DNA from: Oceanihabitans gracilariae
GTDB taxonomy: Bacteria; Bacteroidota; Bacteroidia; Flavobacteriales; Flavobacteriaceae
Reading direction: 5' to 3'
Length of the DNA stretch: 64,000 bases
Assembly (NCBI RefSeq): GCF_042684485.1
Contig: NZ_JBHULM010000007.1
Coordinates: 186,001-250,000 of the forward strand
Position numbers and translations under genes: made by a program. The notes under the pieces are model-generated. The model saw only the letters and a list, made by a program, of their open reading frames with translations. It was not told the DNA's origin and ran no database searches. Position 1 is the stretch's first letter; every line of letters starts with the position of its first letter. This document shows, piece after piece, positions 1 to 7,903 of this stretch.

Positions 1-789
1 CGTAATGCTATCTTTTTCTTCATTATAAAATATAGCAAGTTTATCTATAATGCGTAGTAATTGTATATCGCCAAAACCATAATAGCCTTGATAGTTTAAA
101 GCATATCCTAGCAAGTGGTGTTTTGATTTTACCTCATAGGTATCTATTAAGGTTAAAATATTTTGCTCTAGTGCACCTAATCCGTTTTTAGCATCAGGAA
201 AACGCTCTAAATGTGCTTTTAAACAACAACCTAAATATTCAAAAGAAGATTTTTTAGTAATATATTTCTTTAATAAATTATGGTCTTTACCACAGTAAAT
301 TTGCCATATATTAACAGCAATATCTATATCTTTTTTGGTTAATGGTATTCTGCTTTTATAGTGGGTATCTAGTTGTTCTGGTGTAAGCTCACTTAGTCCT
401 TTTAGGTTTTCTTCGTGTGCTATTCTACCACTACATACTAGAGATATTGGCAGTTTAATTTTTCTTTCATTTAAAAGACTAATTACAGCCATCATGTTTA
501 AATGACAAAACAAGTCATATTCAAACCATAAAACAATTTCAGAATACGTATCAATAGCATCTAGCTTTTGCAGTTCTTTTTTATATTCCTCTATATTAAC
601 TTCGATATTATAAAACTCGTTTAAAAAGTCTTTTCTTACTTTAATAAACGCATCTGTATTGATAAGTCTGTTGGCAGGACCTTCGCATAGCATTTCATGC
701 CATGTTAAAAAATCTCCTTTATAGTTTAAATCGTTTAAATAATTTGTTAAACTGCTACCATTGGTAATATGAAGTATTTTTTTTTCCAT
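1..789 (-). CDS. DUF1835 domain-containing protein (partial, 3' end outside window)
   Basis: The frame is open from an ATG at 789 to the window edge, giving 263 codons without a stop, so the C-terminus is missing. The N-terminus reads MEKKILHITNGSSL and is followed by a WHEMLCEGPA stretch. That HIxNGxSL...W(R/H)E.LCEGP pattern is characteristic of DUF1835, a family of unknown function found in Firmicutes and Bacteroidetes. No signal peptide or membrane segment is visible, so it is probably cytosolic. Only one base separates its start from the stop of the SUI1-family gene upstream, so the two are very likely co-transcribed. Function unknown; the family call is fairly secure. Confidence 0.8.
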   Translation of the reverse strand, partial: MEKKILHITNGSSLTNYLNDLNYKGDFLTWHEMLCEGPANRLINTDAFIKVRKDFLNEFYNIEVNIEEYKKELQKLDAIDTYSEIVLWFEYDLFCHLNMMAVISLLNERKIKLPISLVCSGRIAHEENLKGLSELTPEQLDTHYKSRIPLTKKDIDIAVNIWQIYCGKDHNLLKKYITKKSSFEYLGCCLKAHLERFPDAKNGLGALEQNILTLIDTYEVKSKHHLLGYALNYQGYYGFGDIQLLRIIDKLAIFYNEEKDSIT

Positions 790-790
790 A

Positions 791-1120
791 TTAACCACCA
801 ACTCGTTTTACGTTAAAGCCTTTTTCTTTCAGCATTTGCATGATTTTATCTCTATAATCTCCTTGAATGATAATTTTATCATCTTTAAAACTTCCGCCAA
901 CACTAAGTTTGGTTTTTAGTTCTTTTGCTAAAGCTTTAAAATCTTCTGTAGCTCCAGTATAACCATCTAAAATAGTAATGGGTTTTCCTTTGCGTTTTTC
1001 GTATTTACAGAGAATAGGTTCTTCTTGTAACCAGATTCCTTTTTCTGTAGAGGTTTCCTCTTCAGGTGTTTCATTTACATGATCTGGAAACAAATTTTTA
1101 AGTTGGTCTTGTAAGTCCAT
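791..1120 (-). CDS. SUI1/eIF1-family translation factor (YciH-like)
   Basis: A 109-residue protein. The C-terminal two thirds carry the SUI1 fold signature: KRKGKPITILDGYTG, then LKTKLSVGGSFKDD, then IIIQGDYRDKI and a final VKRVGG. This is the bacterial YciH/eIF1 homologue, which in E. coli influences fidelity of translation initiation; its physiological role in Bacteroidetes is not settled. The N-terminal 40 residues are acidic and look disordered. It lies one base upstream of the DUF1835 gene on the same strand, so an operon is likely. Length fits the family (about 105-115 residues). Confidence 0.9.
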   Translation of the reverse strand: MDLQDQLKNLFPDHVNETPEEETSTEKGIWLQEEPILCKYEKRKGKPITILDGYTGATEDFKALAKELKTKLSVGGSFKDDKIIIQGDYRDKIMQMLKEKGFNVKRVGG

Positions 1121-1193
1121 TTTGTTTAGTTTACAGTTTCCGTTTGCAGGTATAGCAGTCTTTTTTTAAAACTTTTATACTTACAAGCTATTG

Positions 1194-2144
1194 CTATTCT
1201 TTAATAAGTCCTAATTCAACAAGACGTTCGTGTAAAAACTCACCAGCAGTAATATCTTCAAATTGCTTTGGGTTTTCTTCGTCAATACAGCTTTCTAATA
1301 CATCTAGTTTCATATCACTTATAGGATGCATAAAAAATGGAATAGAATAACGTGAAGTTCCCCAAAGTTCTCTTGGTGGATTAATTACTCGGTGTATAGT
1401 AGATTTTAATTTGTTGTTGGTATGGCGTGAAAGCATATCACCAACATTAATCATTAACTCATCTGGTTCTGCAATGGCGTCAATCCATTCACCATCATGT
1501 TTTTGTACTTGTAAACCTCTTCCTTGCGCTCCCATTAAAAGGGTAATTAAATTAATATCACCATGCGCAGCAGCACGAACAGCATTTTTAGGTTCGTTAA
1601 GAATAGGAGGATAGTGTATAGGTCTTAAAATAGAATTTCCGTTATGAATATATTGATCAAAATAGGTTTCTTCTAAGTTTAAGTATAAAGCTAAAGCGCG
1701 TAATACGTATTTAGCTGTTTTTTCTAACATTCTATAGGTTTGCTTCCCAATTTTATTAAATTCAGGTAGTTCCTTTACAGTCACATTATCAGGATATTCA
1801 GCTTCTAGTTTAGGATCGTTTTCTACAAACTGCCCAAAATGCCAAAACTCTTTTAAATCTCCTTCTTTTTTTCCTTTTGCACTTTCTTTTCCAAAAGAAA
1901 TATAACCACGTTGTCCACCAATTCCTGGTATTTCATATTTACGTTTTGTTTCAACAGGAAGGTCAAAGAAGTTCTTTACTTCTCCATATAAATTATCTAC
2001 TAAAGTATCGTCTAAAAAATGTCCTTTAAGCGCAACAAACCCTATGTCTTCATAGGCTTTACCAATTTCATCTACAAATTTTTGCTTTCTAACTGAATCG
2101 CCAGAAATAAAATCATTCAGGTTTACACTAGGTATTCTGTCCAT
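1194..2144 (-). CDS. 2-oxoglutarate/Fe(II)-dependent oxygenase, isopenicillin N synthase family
   Basis: A 316-residue cytosolic protein. The N-terminal DIOX_N region (IPSVNLNDF..., GFVALKGH) is followed by the double-stranded beta-helix core. The facial triad is visible as H194-x-D196 (AAHGDINLITLL) and H251 (STIHRVINP), and the 2-oxoglutarate-binding RxS as R265-Y-S267 (RYSIPFF). Relatives include isopenicillin N synthase, gibberellin oxidases and uncharacterised bacterial oxygenases. The substrate cannot be read from sequence, and the neighbours do not suggest a biosynthetic pathway. It is flanked by the SUI1 gene downstream and a divergent E1 dehydrogenase gene upstream. Confidence 0.88.
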   Translation of the reverse strand: MDRIPSVNLNDFISGDSVRKQKFVDEIGKAYEDIGFVALKGHFLDDTLVDNLYGEVKNFFDLPVETKRKYEIPGIGGQRGYISFGKESAKGKKEGDLKEFWHFGQFVENDPKLEAEYPDNVTVKELPEFNKIGKQTYRMLEKTAKYVLRALALYLNLEETYFDQYIHNGNSILRPIHYPPILNEPKNAVRAAAHGDINLITLLMGAQGRGLQVQKHDGEWIDAIAEPDELMINVGDMLSRHTNNKLKSTIHRVINPPRELWGTSRYSIPFFMHPISDMKLDVLESCIDEENPKQFEDITAGEFLHERLVELGLIKE

Positions 2145-2231
2145 ATTCTTTATTTTAAAAGTCGAATTACAAATGTAACGAAAATCTTGAGTAAAATTAA
2201 ACTTAATGAACTCTTAACATGAAAAATTACT

Positions 2232-2239
2232 TACATTTG
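2232..2239 (+). promoter_or_regulatory. Possible Bacteroidetes -7 element (TACATTTG)
   Basis: TACATTTG matches the Bacteroidetes sigma-ABfr -7 consensus TAnnTTTG and sits about 20 bases upstream of the TTG start (2259) and 40 upstream of the alternative ATG (2280) of the E1 gene. No clear TTG -33 element was found at the expected spacing, so support is limited. If used, transcription would begin near 2246. Confidence 0.3.
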
Positions 2240-2258
2240 ATTTATAAATATAAAGGTA

Positions 2259-4259
2259 TTGGAAACGATTTCTAAAGTTATGATTAACTACAATAAAGAA
2301 GGTTTAAATAAAGAAACCTTAATCGATTTATACAAAAGCATGCTGAAACCTAGATTGATAGAGGAGAAGATGCTCATTCTATTACGTCAAGGAAAAATTT
2401 CTAAATGGTTTTCTGGCATTGGTCAAGAAGCCATTTCTGTTGGTGTTACTAAGGCATTGCAAAGCAGTGAATATATTTTACCAATGCACAGAAATCTTGG
2501 TGTTTTCACCTCTCGTGATATCCCATTATACAGGCTTTTTAGTCAATGGCAAGGTAAGGCTAGCGGTTTTACAAAAGGAAGAGATAGAAGTTTTCATTTT
2601 GGAACCCAAGAGTATCATATTGTTGGTATGATTTCGCATCTTGGTCCACAATTAGGTGTAGCAGATGGTATTGCATTAGCAAGTAAATTAAAAAATAAAA
2701 ACCAGGTTACTGCTGTTTTTTCTGGTGAAGGAGGAACTAGCGAAGGTGATTTTCATGAAGCGTTAAATGTAGCCTCAGTTTGGCAGCTTCCTGTTTTGTT
2801 TTGTATTGAAAATAATGGTTACGGACTTTCAACACCTACCAATGAGCAATACCACTGTAAAGACATTGCAGATAGAGCTTTAGGTTACGGAATGGAAAGC
2901 CATATTATTGACGGAAATAATATTCTTGAAGTATATACTAAAGTAAACGCTTTAGCGGAAGACATTAGAAAAAATCCACGTCCTGTTTTGCTAGAATTTA
3001 AAACATTTAGAATGCGTGGTCACGAAGAAGCTAGCGGAACCAAATACGTGCCTCAGGACTTATTAGATGCTTGGGCTAAAAAAGACCCTTTAGAAAATTA
3101 TCAAGAATTTTTGAAAAATGAAGGGATTATAGACGAAGCGTTTGAGGTAACGATAAAAAAAGAAATAGCGCATGAAATTAATGCACATTTAGAGCAAGCA
3201 GGTGCTGAAGAATCAATAATTCCATCTGAAAGCGATGAATTAAATGATGTATTTCAAAATTTTAAATACCAAGAAGTTACAGAGAACAACGAAACAAAAG
3301 AACTTCGATTTGTAGATGCTATTTCTGAAGGTTTAAAACAGAGTATGGAGCGTCATGAAGATTTAGTAATCATGGGACAAGATGTTGCTGAATATGGAGG
3401 TGTTTTTAAAATTACAGATGGTTTTGTAGAAGCCTTTGGAAAAGAAAGAGTACGCAATACACCAATATGCGAATCTGCAATTGTTGAAGCAGGAATGGGA
3501 CTTTCTATTGCTGGAATAAAATCTGTTGTAGAAATGCAATTTGCAGATTTTGTGACTTCCGGTTTTAATCCTGTAGTAAACTATCTAGCAAAAAGTCATT
3601 ATAGATGGAACCAAAATGCAGATGTAGTATTAAGAATGCCTTGTGGAGCAGGAGTAGCTGCAGGACCTTTTCATAGCCAAACCAATGAAGCTTGGTTTAC
3701 TAAAACACCAGGTTTAAAAGTAGTATATCCTGCGTTTCCTTATGATGCAAAAGGGCTTTTAGCTACAGCAATTAATGATCCTAACCCTGTGTTGTTTTTT
3801 GAGCACAAAGCTTTATATAGAAGTGTACGTCAAGAAGTACCTACAGATTATTTTACACTACCTCTTGGTAAAGCCTCTCTTTTAAGAACAGGAAAGGATA
3901 TTACTGTTATTGCGTATGGTGCAGCAGTACATTGGGCTTTAAACACTTTAGATAAACATAGCAATATACAGGCAGATGTTATTGATTTACGTTCTTTACA
4001 ACCTTTAGATACTGATGCTATTTATGCTTCGGTTAAAAAAACAGGTAAAGCAATTATCTTACAAGAAGATTCGCTTTTTGGAGGAATAGCCAGCGATATC
4101 TCAGCATTAATTATGGAAAACTGTTTTGAGCAATTAGATGCTCCTGTAAAACGTGTTGCTAGTATGGAAACACCTATTCCGTTTATTAATCAATTAGAAG
4201 ATCAGTATTTATCTAGAGATAAATTTGAAAACGAATTATTACAATTAGTGCAATATTAA
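2259..4259 (+). CDS. Fused 2-oxoacid dehydrogenase E1 component, alpha and beta subunits (branched-chain type)
   Basis: 666 residues joining two subunits that are separate in most bacteria. Residues 1 to about 330 are the E1-alpha TPP domain, including the cofactor region GEGGTSEGDFHEALN...ENNGYGLST; GEG in place of GDG is usual for branched-chain E1-alpha. Residues from about 345 are the E1-beta transketolase-like half (VIMGQDVAEYGGVFKIT, then VEAGMGLSIAG and RSLQPLD). The enzyme decarboxylates a 2-oxoacid, probably a branched-chain one, and passes the acyl group to an E2 lipoyl protein not encoded nearby. The fused layout is common in Bacteroidetes. The start is TTG at 2259 or ATG at 2280 (seven residues shorter). 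An intrinsic terminator follows. Confidence 0.88.
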   Translation: METISKVMINYNKEGLNKETLIDLYKSMLKPRLIEEKMLILLRQGKISKWFSGIGQEAISVGVTKALQSSEYILPMHRNLGVFTSRDIPLYRLFSQWQGKASGFTKGRDRSFHFGTQEYHIVGMISHLGPQLGVADGIALASKLKNKNQVTAVFSGEGGTSEGDFHEALNVASVWQLPVLFCIENNGYGLSTPTNEQYHCKDIADRALGYGMESHIIDGNNILEVYTKVNALAEDIRKNPRPVLLEFKTFRMRGHEEASGTKYVPQDLLDAWAKKDPLENYQEFLKNEGIIDEAFEVTIKKEIAHEINAHLEQAGAEESIIPSESDELNDVFQNFKYQEVTENNETKELRFVDAISEGLKQSMERHEDLVIMGQDVAEYGGVFKITDGFVEAFGKERVRNTPICESAIVEAGMGLSIAGIKSVVEMQFADFVTSGFNPVVNYLAKSHYRWNQNADVVLRMPCGAGVAAGPFHSQTNEAWFTKTPGLKVVYPAFPYDAKGLLATAINDPNPVLFFEHKALYRSVRQEVPTDYFTLPLGKASLLRTGKDITVIAYGAAVHWALNTLDKHSNIQADVIDLRSLQPLDTDAIYASVKKTGKAIILQEDSLFGGIASDISALIMENCFEQLDAPVKRVASMETPIPFINQLEDQYLSRDKFENELLQLVQY

Positions 4260-4285
4260 ACTTCTATTTATCTGTGTAATATATT

Positions 4286-4327
4286 AAAAAACAGATAATT
4301 ACATCGTTGTGGTTATCTGTTTTTTTT
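4286..4327 (+). terminator. Intrinsic terminator after the E1 gene
   Basis: The arms AACAGATAA and TTATCTGTT pair across a 14-base loop and are followed by a run of T (4320-4327), 27 bases after the E1 stop codon. It separates the E1 gene from the peptidase gene that starts at 4361. Confidence 0.75.
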
Positions 4328-4360
4328 GTTACTTTATGTTTTAATTAATCAAAAAACCAC

Positions 4361-6523
4361 ATGAAAACACCTATTCACTATTTGTTTACTTTTTTGTTTG
4401 TTTTTTTTGTAAGCCTTCAAAACAACACGCTTTTAGCACAAAGTAACAACGAAACTCCAATTGCTAAAAAAATACCTAAAGAAATTATCACACATGAGGA
4501 TTCTAGAATAGATAACTATTTCTGGATGCGTCTAAGTGATGAGCAAAAAAATGCAGAAACTCCAGATAAACAAACGCAAGATGTTTTAGATTATTTAGAG
4601 CAAGAAAACGAGTATACTGCTAAAACCATGCAGCATACCAATGCTTTACAAGAAAAGCTATATACAGAAATGATTAGCCGAATTAAAAAAGACGATGCTT
4701 CGGTTCCTGTATTAGATAATGGGTATTCCTATTATTCTCGTTATGAAGAAGGTGGTGATTATGCATTGTACTGCCGAAAAAAAGTAGAAGAAAATGCAAA
4801 AGAAGAAATTATTCTTAATGGTCCAGAAATGGCAAAAGGTTTTGCTTATTATGGTATTGGTTCACGTGCTGTAAGCCCTAATAATAACTTGGTTGCATTT
4901 GGAATTGACACTATTTCTAGACGTCAGTATACCATTTATTTTAAAGACTTAAACACAGGAAAACTTCTAGCAGATAAACTTAGTAATACTAGCGGAAACG
5001 CAACTTGGGCTAATGATAATAAAACTGTTTTTTATGCCACTAAAGATCCAGAAACATTAAGACAAGATAAAATTTATAAGCATACTTTAGGAACCGATCA
5101 AGCTGAAGACGTGTTGGTTTATGAAGAAAAAGACGACACGTATAGATGCTCTGTATGGAAGTCTAAATCAAAAGCCTACTTGTTTATTGGTAGTTTTCAA
5201 ACACTATCTACAGAAATGCAATACCTAGATGCTAATACACCAAATGGCGAATGGAAACTAGTACAGCCTAGAGAAAGTGATTTAGAATACCAAGTAGATC
5301 ATTTTGAGGATCATTTTTACATTCGTACCAATTTAGATGCTAAAAATTTCCGATTAGTAAAAACGCCAATCACAAAAACTACAAAAGAAAATTGGGTAGA
5401 TGTTATTCCGCATCGTAAGGATGTATATTTTCAAAGTTTCGATTTATTCAAAAATTATTTAGTGGTAAAAGAGCGTAAAGAAGGATTAATTAATATTAGA
5501 GTAAAAAACTGGAATGGAGCAGCGCATTACATTCCTTTTAACGATCCTGCATACCTTGCGTATACTACAGCAAATTTAGATTTTGACACCAATAAATTAC
5601 GCTATAAATATTCCTCTTTAACCACTCCTGATACCGATTATGAATACAATATGGAAACCAAAACTTCTAAAATATTAAAACAAGAAGAAGTTTTAGATCC
5701 TAATTTTTCTATTGCTAATTATGTTTCCGAACGTCATTTTGCAACAGCAAAAGATGGTACGCAAATACCAATATCTCTGGTATATAAAAAAGGGTTAGAA
5801 AAAAACGGGAATAATCCACTATTACTATATGCTTATGGTTCTTACGGAATTAGTGTAGACCCAGGATTTAATGCTACACGTTTAAGTTTGTTAGATCGTG
5901 GATTTGTGTATGCCATTGCACATATACGTGGAGGACAAGAAATGGGTCGTGCATGGTATGAAAACGGAAAACTATTAAAAAAGAAAAACACTTTTACCGA
6001 TTTTATAGATTGTGGAGAATATTTAATTCAAGAAGGATTTACAAGTAGTGATCATCTTTACGCTTATGGCGGAAGTGCAGGAGGATTACTTATGGGAGCC
6101 ATTATAAATATGAAACCCGAATTATGGAATGGCGTTGTAGCCGCAGTTCCTTTTGTGGATATTGTATCTACTATGCTTGATGAAAGTATTCCTTTAACCA
6201 CTTTTGAGTTTGATGAATGGGGAAATCCTAAAATAAAAGCCTATTATGATTATATGAAATCGTATTCGCCTTATGATAATGTAGAAGCTAAAGCGTATCC
6301 TAATTTACTAATTACCACAGGTTATTGGGATAGTCAAGTACAATATTGGGAACCTGCAAAATGGATAGCTAAATTAAGAGACCTAAAAACAGATGATAAC
6401 CTATTGCTTTTAGATTGTAATATGGATAATGGTCATGGAGGTGCTTCTGGAAGGTTTGAACGTTACAAGCAAAATGCTTTGGTTTTTAGTTTTTTCTTAG
6501 ATTTAGAAGGTATTACAGAATAA
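4361..6523 (+). CDS. ptrB: Oligopeptidase B-type S9 peptidase (protease II), exported
   Basis: 720 residues. After an N-terminal signal peptide (hydrophobic to about residue 26, ending LLAQS) comes the PtrB-like opening PIAKKIPKEIITHEDSRIDNYFW, a seven-bladed propeller domain (about residues 80-450), and the alpha/beta hydrolase domain. The nucleophile is Ser572 in YGGSAGG and the catalytic His is in DNGHGG (His692). Protease II enzymes cut short peptides after basic residues. The signal peptide suggests a periplasmic or surface role, unlike cytoplasmic E. coli PtrB. It stands alone between two intrinsic terminators. Other S9A prolyl oligopeptidases are possible, but the N-terminal motif favours PtrB. 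Confidence 0.88.
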   Translation: MKTPIHYLFTFLFVFFVSLQNNTLLAQSNNETPIAKKIPKEIITHEDSRIDNYFWMRLSDEQKNAETPDKQTQDVLDYLEQENEYTAKTMQHTNALQEKLYTEMISRIKKDDASVPVLDNGYSYYSRYEEGGDYALYCRKKVEENAKEEIILNGPEMAKGFAYYGIGSRAVSPNNNLVAFGIDTISRRQYTIYFKDLNTGKLLADKLSNTSGNATWANDNKTVFYATKDPETLRQDKIYKHTLGTDQAEDVLVYEEKDDTYRCSVWKSKSKAYLFIGSFQTLSTEMQYLDANTPNGEWKLVQPRESDLEYQVDHFEDHFYIRTNLDAKNFRLVKTPITKTTKENWVDVIPHRKDVYFQSFDLFKNYLVVKERKEGLINIRVKNWNGAAHYIPFNDPAYLAYTTANLDFDTNKLRYKYSSLTTPDTDYEYNMETKTSKILKQEEVLDPNFSIANYVSERHFATAKDGTQIPISLVYKKGLEKNGNNPLLLYAYGSYGISVDPGFNATRLSLLDRGFVYAIAHIRGGQEMGRAWYENGKLLKKKNTFTDFIDCGEYLIQEGFTSSDHLYAYGGSAGGLLMGAIINMKPELWNGVVAAVPFVDIVSTMLDESIPLTTFEFDEWGNPKIKAYYDYMKSYSPYDNVEAKAYPNLLITTGYWDSQVQYWEPAKWIAKLRDLKTDDNLLLLDCNMDNGHGGASGRFERYKQNALVFSFFLDLEGITE

Positions 6524-6542
6524 AACGCTTTATCAATAATAT

Positions 6543-6585
6543 AAAAAAGCCAGTATGCTATTTTAATGCGTACTGGCTTTTTTTT
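6543..6585 (+). terminator. Intrinsic terminator after the S9 peptidase
   Basis: AAAAAAGCCAGTATGC and GCGTACTGGCTTTTTTTT form a long hairpin with one G-T/A-C type imperfection and a short loop, directly followed by T. Because the 5' side is preceded by A, it can also end transcription of the small minus-strand ORFs at 6611-6876. Confidence 0.8.
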
Positions 6586-6610
6586 AGACTAATTTTTTAA
6601 TGCATAAAAT

Positions 6611-6745
6611 TTAATGCGCGAACCTTTTGGTTCCTTTCCAAAGGGTAGTGTTTGAATTACAAAAACGAATAACATGTCTATTGATAAGGTTTTGCTCTTC
6701 TACAATACCACTTACTTTTTTAGATAATTTTGCTAATGTTCTCAT
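6611..6745 (-). CDS. Putative microprotein, 44 residues (MRTL family copy 1)
   Basis: A short ORF beginning MRTLAKLSKKVSG and ending TLWKGTKRFAH. I do not recognise the family. The case for it being real is its resemblance to the neighbouring 28-residue ORF at 6790-6876: both start MRTL, both contain SG, and both end in a T-x(0,1)-W-x(2)-(S/T)-K-R aromatic pattern. Both are preceded by similar A-rich leaders (CCACCAAATT and AACAACAATC), as is usual in Bacteroidetes. It is basic and lacks a signal peptide. The intrinsic terminator at 6543-6585 lies just downstream on this strand. Not proven to be translated. Confidence 0.4.
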   Translation of the reverse strand: MRTLAKLSKKVSGIVEEQNLINRHVIRFCNSNTTLWKGTKRFAH

Positions 6746-6789
6746 AATTTGGTGGTTTTTTAATGGTTTGTTTTCTCTTTACTTAATAC

Positions 6790-6876
6790 TTATCTGTAGC
6801 GTCTTTTACTATTCCAAGTATGACTTTTTGTACTACTTAAAGTTCCTGATAATTGATTGTTGTTTAAAGTTCTCAT
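6790..6876 (-). CDS. Putative microprotein, 28 residues (MRTL family copy 2)
   Basis: A 28-residue ORF starting MRTLNNNQLSG and ending TWNSKRRYR, 44 bases upstream of the 44-residue ORF on the same strand. The shared start, the SG pair and the Trp plus Lys-Arg-aromatic tail suggest the two are paralogues or one duplicated unit. Composition is polar and basic with no membrane segment. No family recognised. An overlapping 83-codon plus-strand frame here is low-complexity and considered spurious. Confidence 0.35.
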   Translation of the reverse strand: MRTLNNNQLSGTLSSTKSHTWNSKRRYR

Positions 6877-7129
6877 GATTGTTGTTTTTTGATTGTTATA
6901 CTATATAGACGACACAGAAACAATTTTGTTACAGTACTATGCTATACATATTAGTAAATTAACTTTTTTTAACACTTTTAAAAGTATGTAGTGTAGAAAA
7001 AAAGGAATAGGGAATGTACGTTCCTGCTGATAATTGCGTTAAATAAAATAAAAAACTGCCATTAAAATTGGATTTTAAAATCTTAGGTACGATTTTTGAA
7101 AAAAGAGAAAAGAATCTTTTTAATACACT

Positions 7130-7819
7130 ATGCGTTTATTGTTATTCATTTTTTTAAGTTTATTTAGTCTTTCTATACAAGCACAAGTTGATAGTGAGCA
7201 AAAATCTGTTGCTATTCCTGTAATAGAAAGTGAAGAAGGAGAAATAGAACAAGAAGTAGAAGAAGAGGGAAGACCTATAAACAATCAAGGTTTAATTATT
7301 CCTAAAGAAGATAATATAAATGGTTTAACAGTACCAAAACAATACAAACCTACAGATTTACCAAAAGAAGAGTTTTCTATGTTTAGCAAAGAAGAGTTTG
7401 GTAATCCTGGTGAGTTGTATGAAGATAGAATTAAAAAACACGCTCGTTATACCGAATTAAGAAAAGAGCAACAATACCGAGGAAACACTACCACACAATT
7501 TTTTGGTGATCACAAAACAACTTCAGAAAATATCAATATTGTGTATAGAGATTATGGTGCTTTTGATGGTGATCATATTAGAATATTTATCAATGATGAT
7601 GTTGTAAAAGCTACAGTTCTATTAACACCAGATTATACAGGTTTTAAATTTAAGTTGGTAGAAGGTATTAACAAAATAGACTTTTATGCCTTAGATACAG
7701 GACAGGTTTCACCTAACACTGCAGAGTTTCAAATTTTAGATGATGATGGTAGTGTAATATCTGGTAATCAATGGAATCTAGCCAAAGGAGTAAAAGCTTC
7801 TATCATCATAGTTAAATAG
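7130..7819 (+). CDS. Secreted protein of unknown function
   Basis: 229 residues with a clear signal peptide (MRLLLFIFLSLFSLSIQAQ). A Glu-rich low-complexity segment follows (about residues 30-55), then a proline/lysine linker, and a C-terminal domain with short alternating hydrophobic strands (NIVYRDYGAFDGDHIRIFIND, then GFKFKLVEGINKIDFYALDTGQVSPNTAEF). That tail looks like a beta-sandwich module, and similar small secreted proteins occur across Flavobacteriaceae. No catalytic motif or lipobox is visible, so it is probably soluble in the periplasm or surface-associated. It precedes the helicase gene by 84 bases, but the helicase has its own possible -7 element. Confidence 0.75.
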   Translation: MRLLLFIFLSLFSLSIQAQVDSEQKSVAIPVIESEEGEIEQEVEEEGRPINNQGLIIPKEDNINGLTVPKQYKPTDLPKEEFSMFSKEEFGNPGELYEDRIKKHARYTELRKEQQYRGNTTTQFFGDHKTTSENINIVYRDYGAFDGDHIRIFINDDVVKATVLLTPDYTGFKFKLVEGINKIDFYALDTGQVSPNTAEFQILDDDGSVISGNQWNLAKGVKASIIIVK

Positions 7820-7880
7820 CCTTTAACATATTTTTTAAAATTTTCTTTCCAAATTCCCTTTAAAAACGCAAGAAAGATGT

Positions 7881-7888
7881 TATTTTTG
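7881..7888 (+). promoter_or_regulatory. Possible -7 element (TATTTTTG) for the helicase gene
   Basis: TATTTTTG fits TAnnTTTG and lies 15 bases upstream of the ATG at 7904, which would give a very short leader. No convincing TTG was seen about 19 bases further upstream. Confidence 0.3.
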
Positions 7889-7903
7889 CACATCTAAAAA
7901 ATT

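Noticed and set aside
6627..6878. 83-codon plus-strand ORF over the microprotein region
   Set aside because: Low-complexity hydrophobic composition (many Phe, Leu, Ile, Cys) and antisense to the two small ORFs, which share sequence features; better explained as chance in AT-rich DNA.
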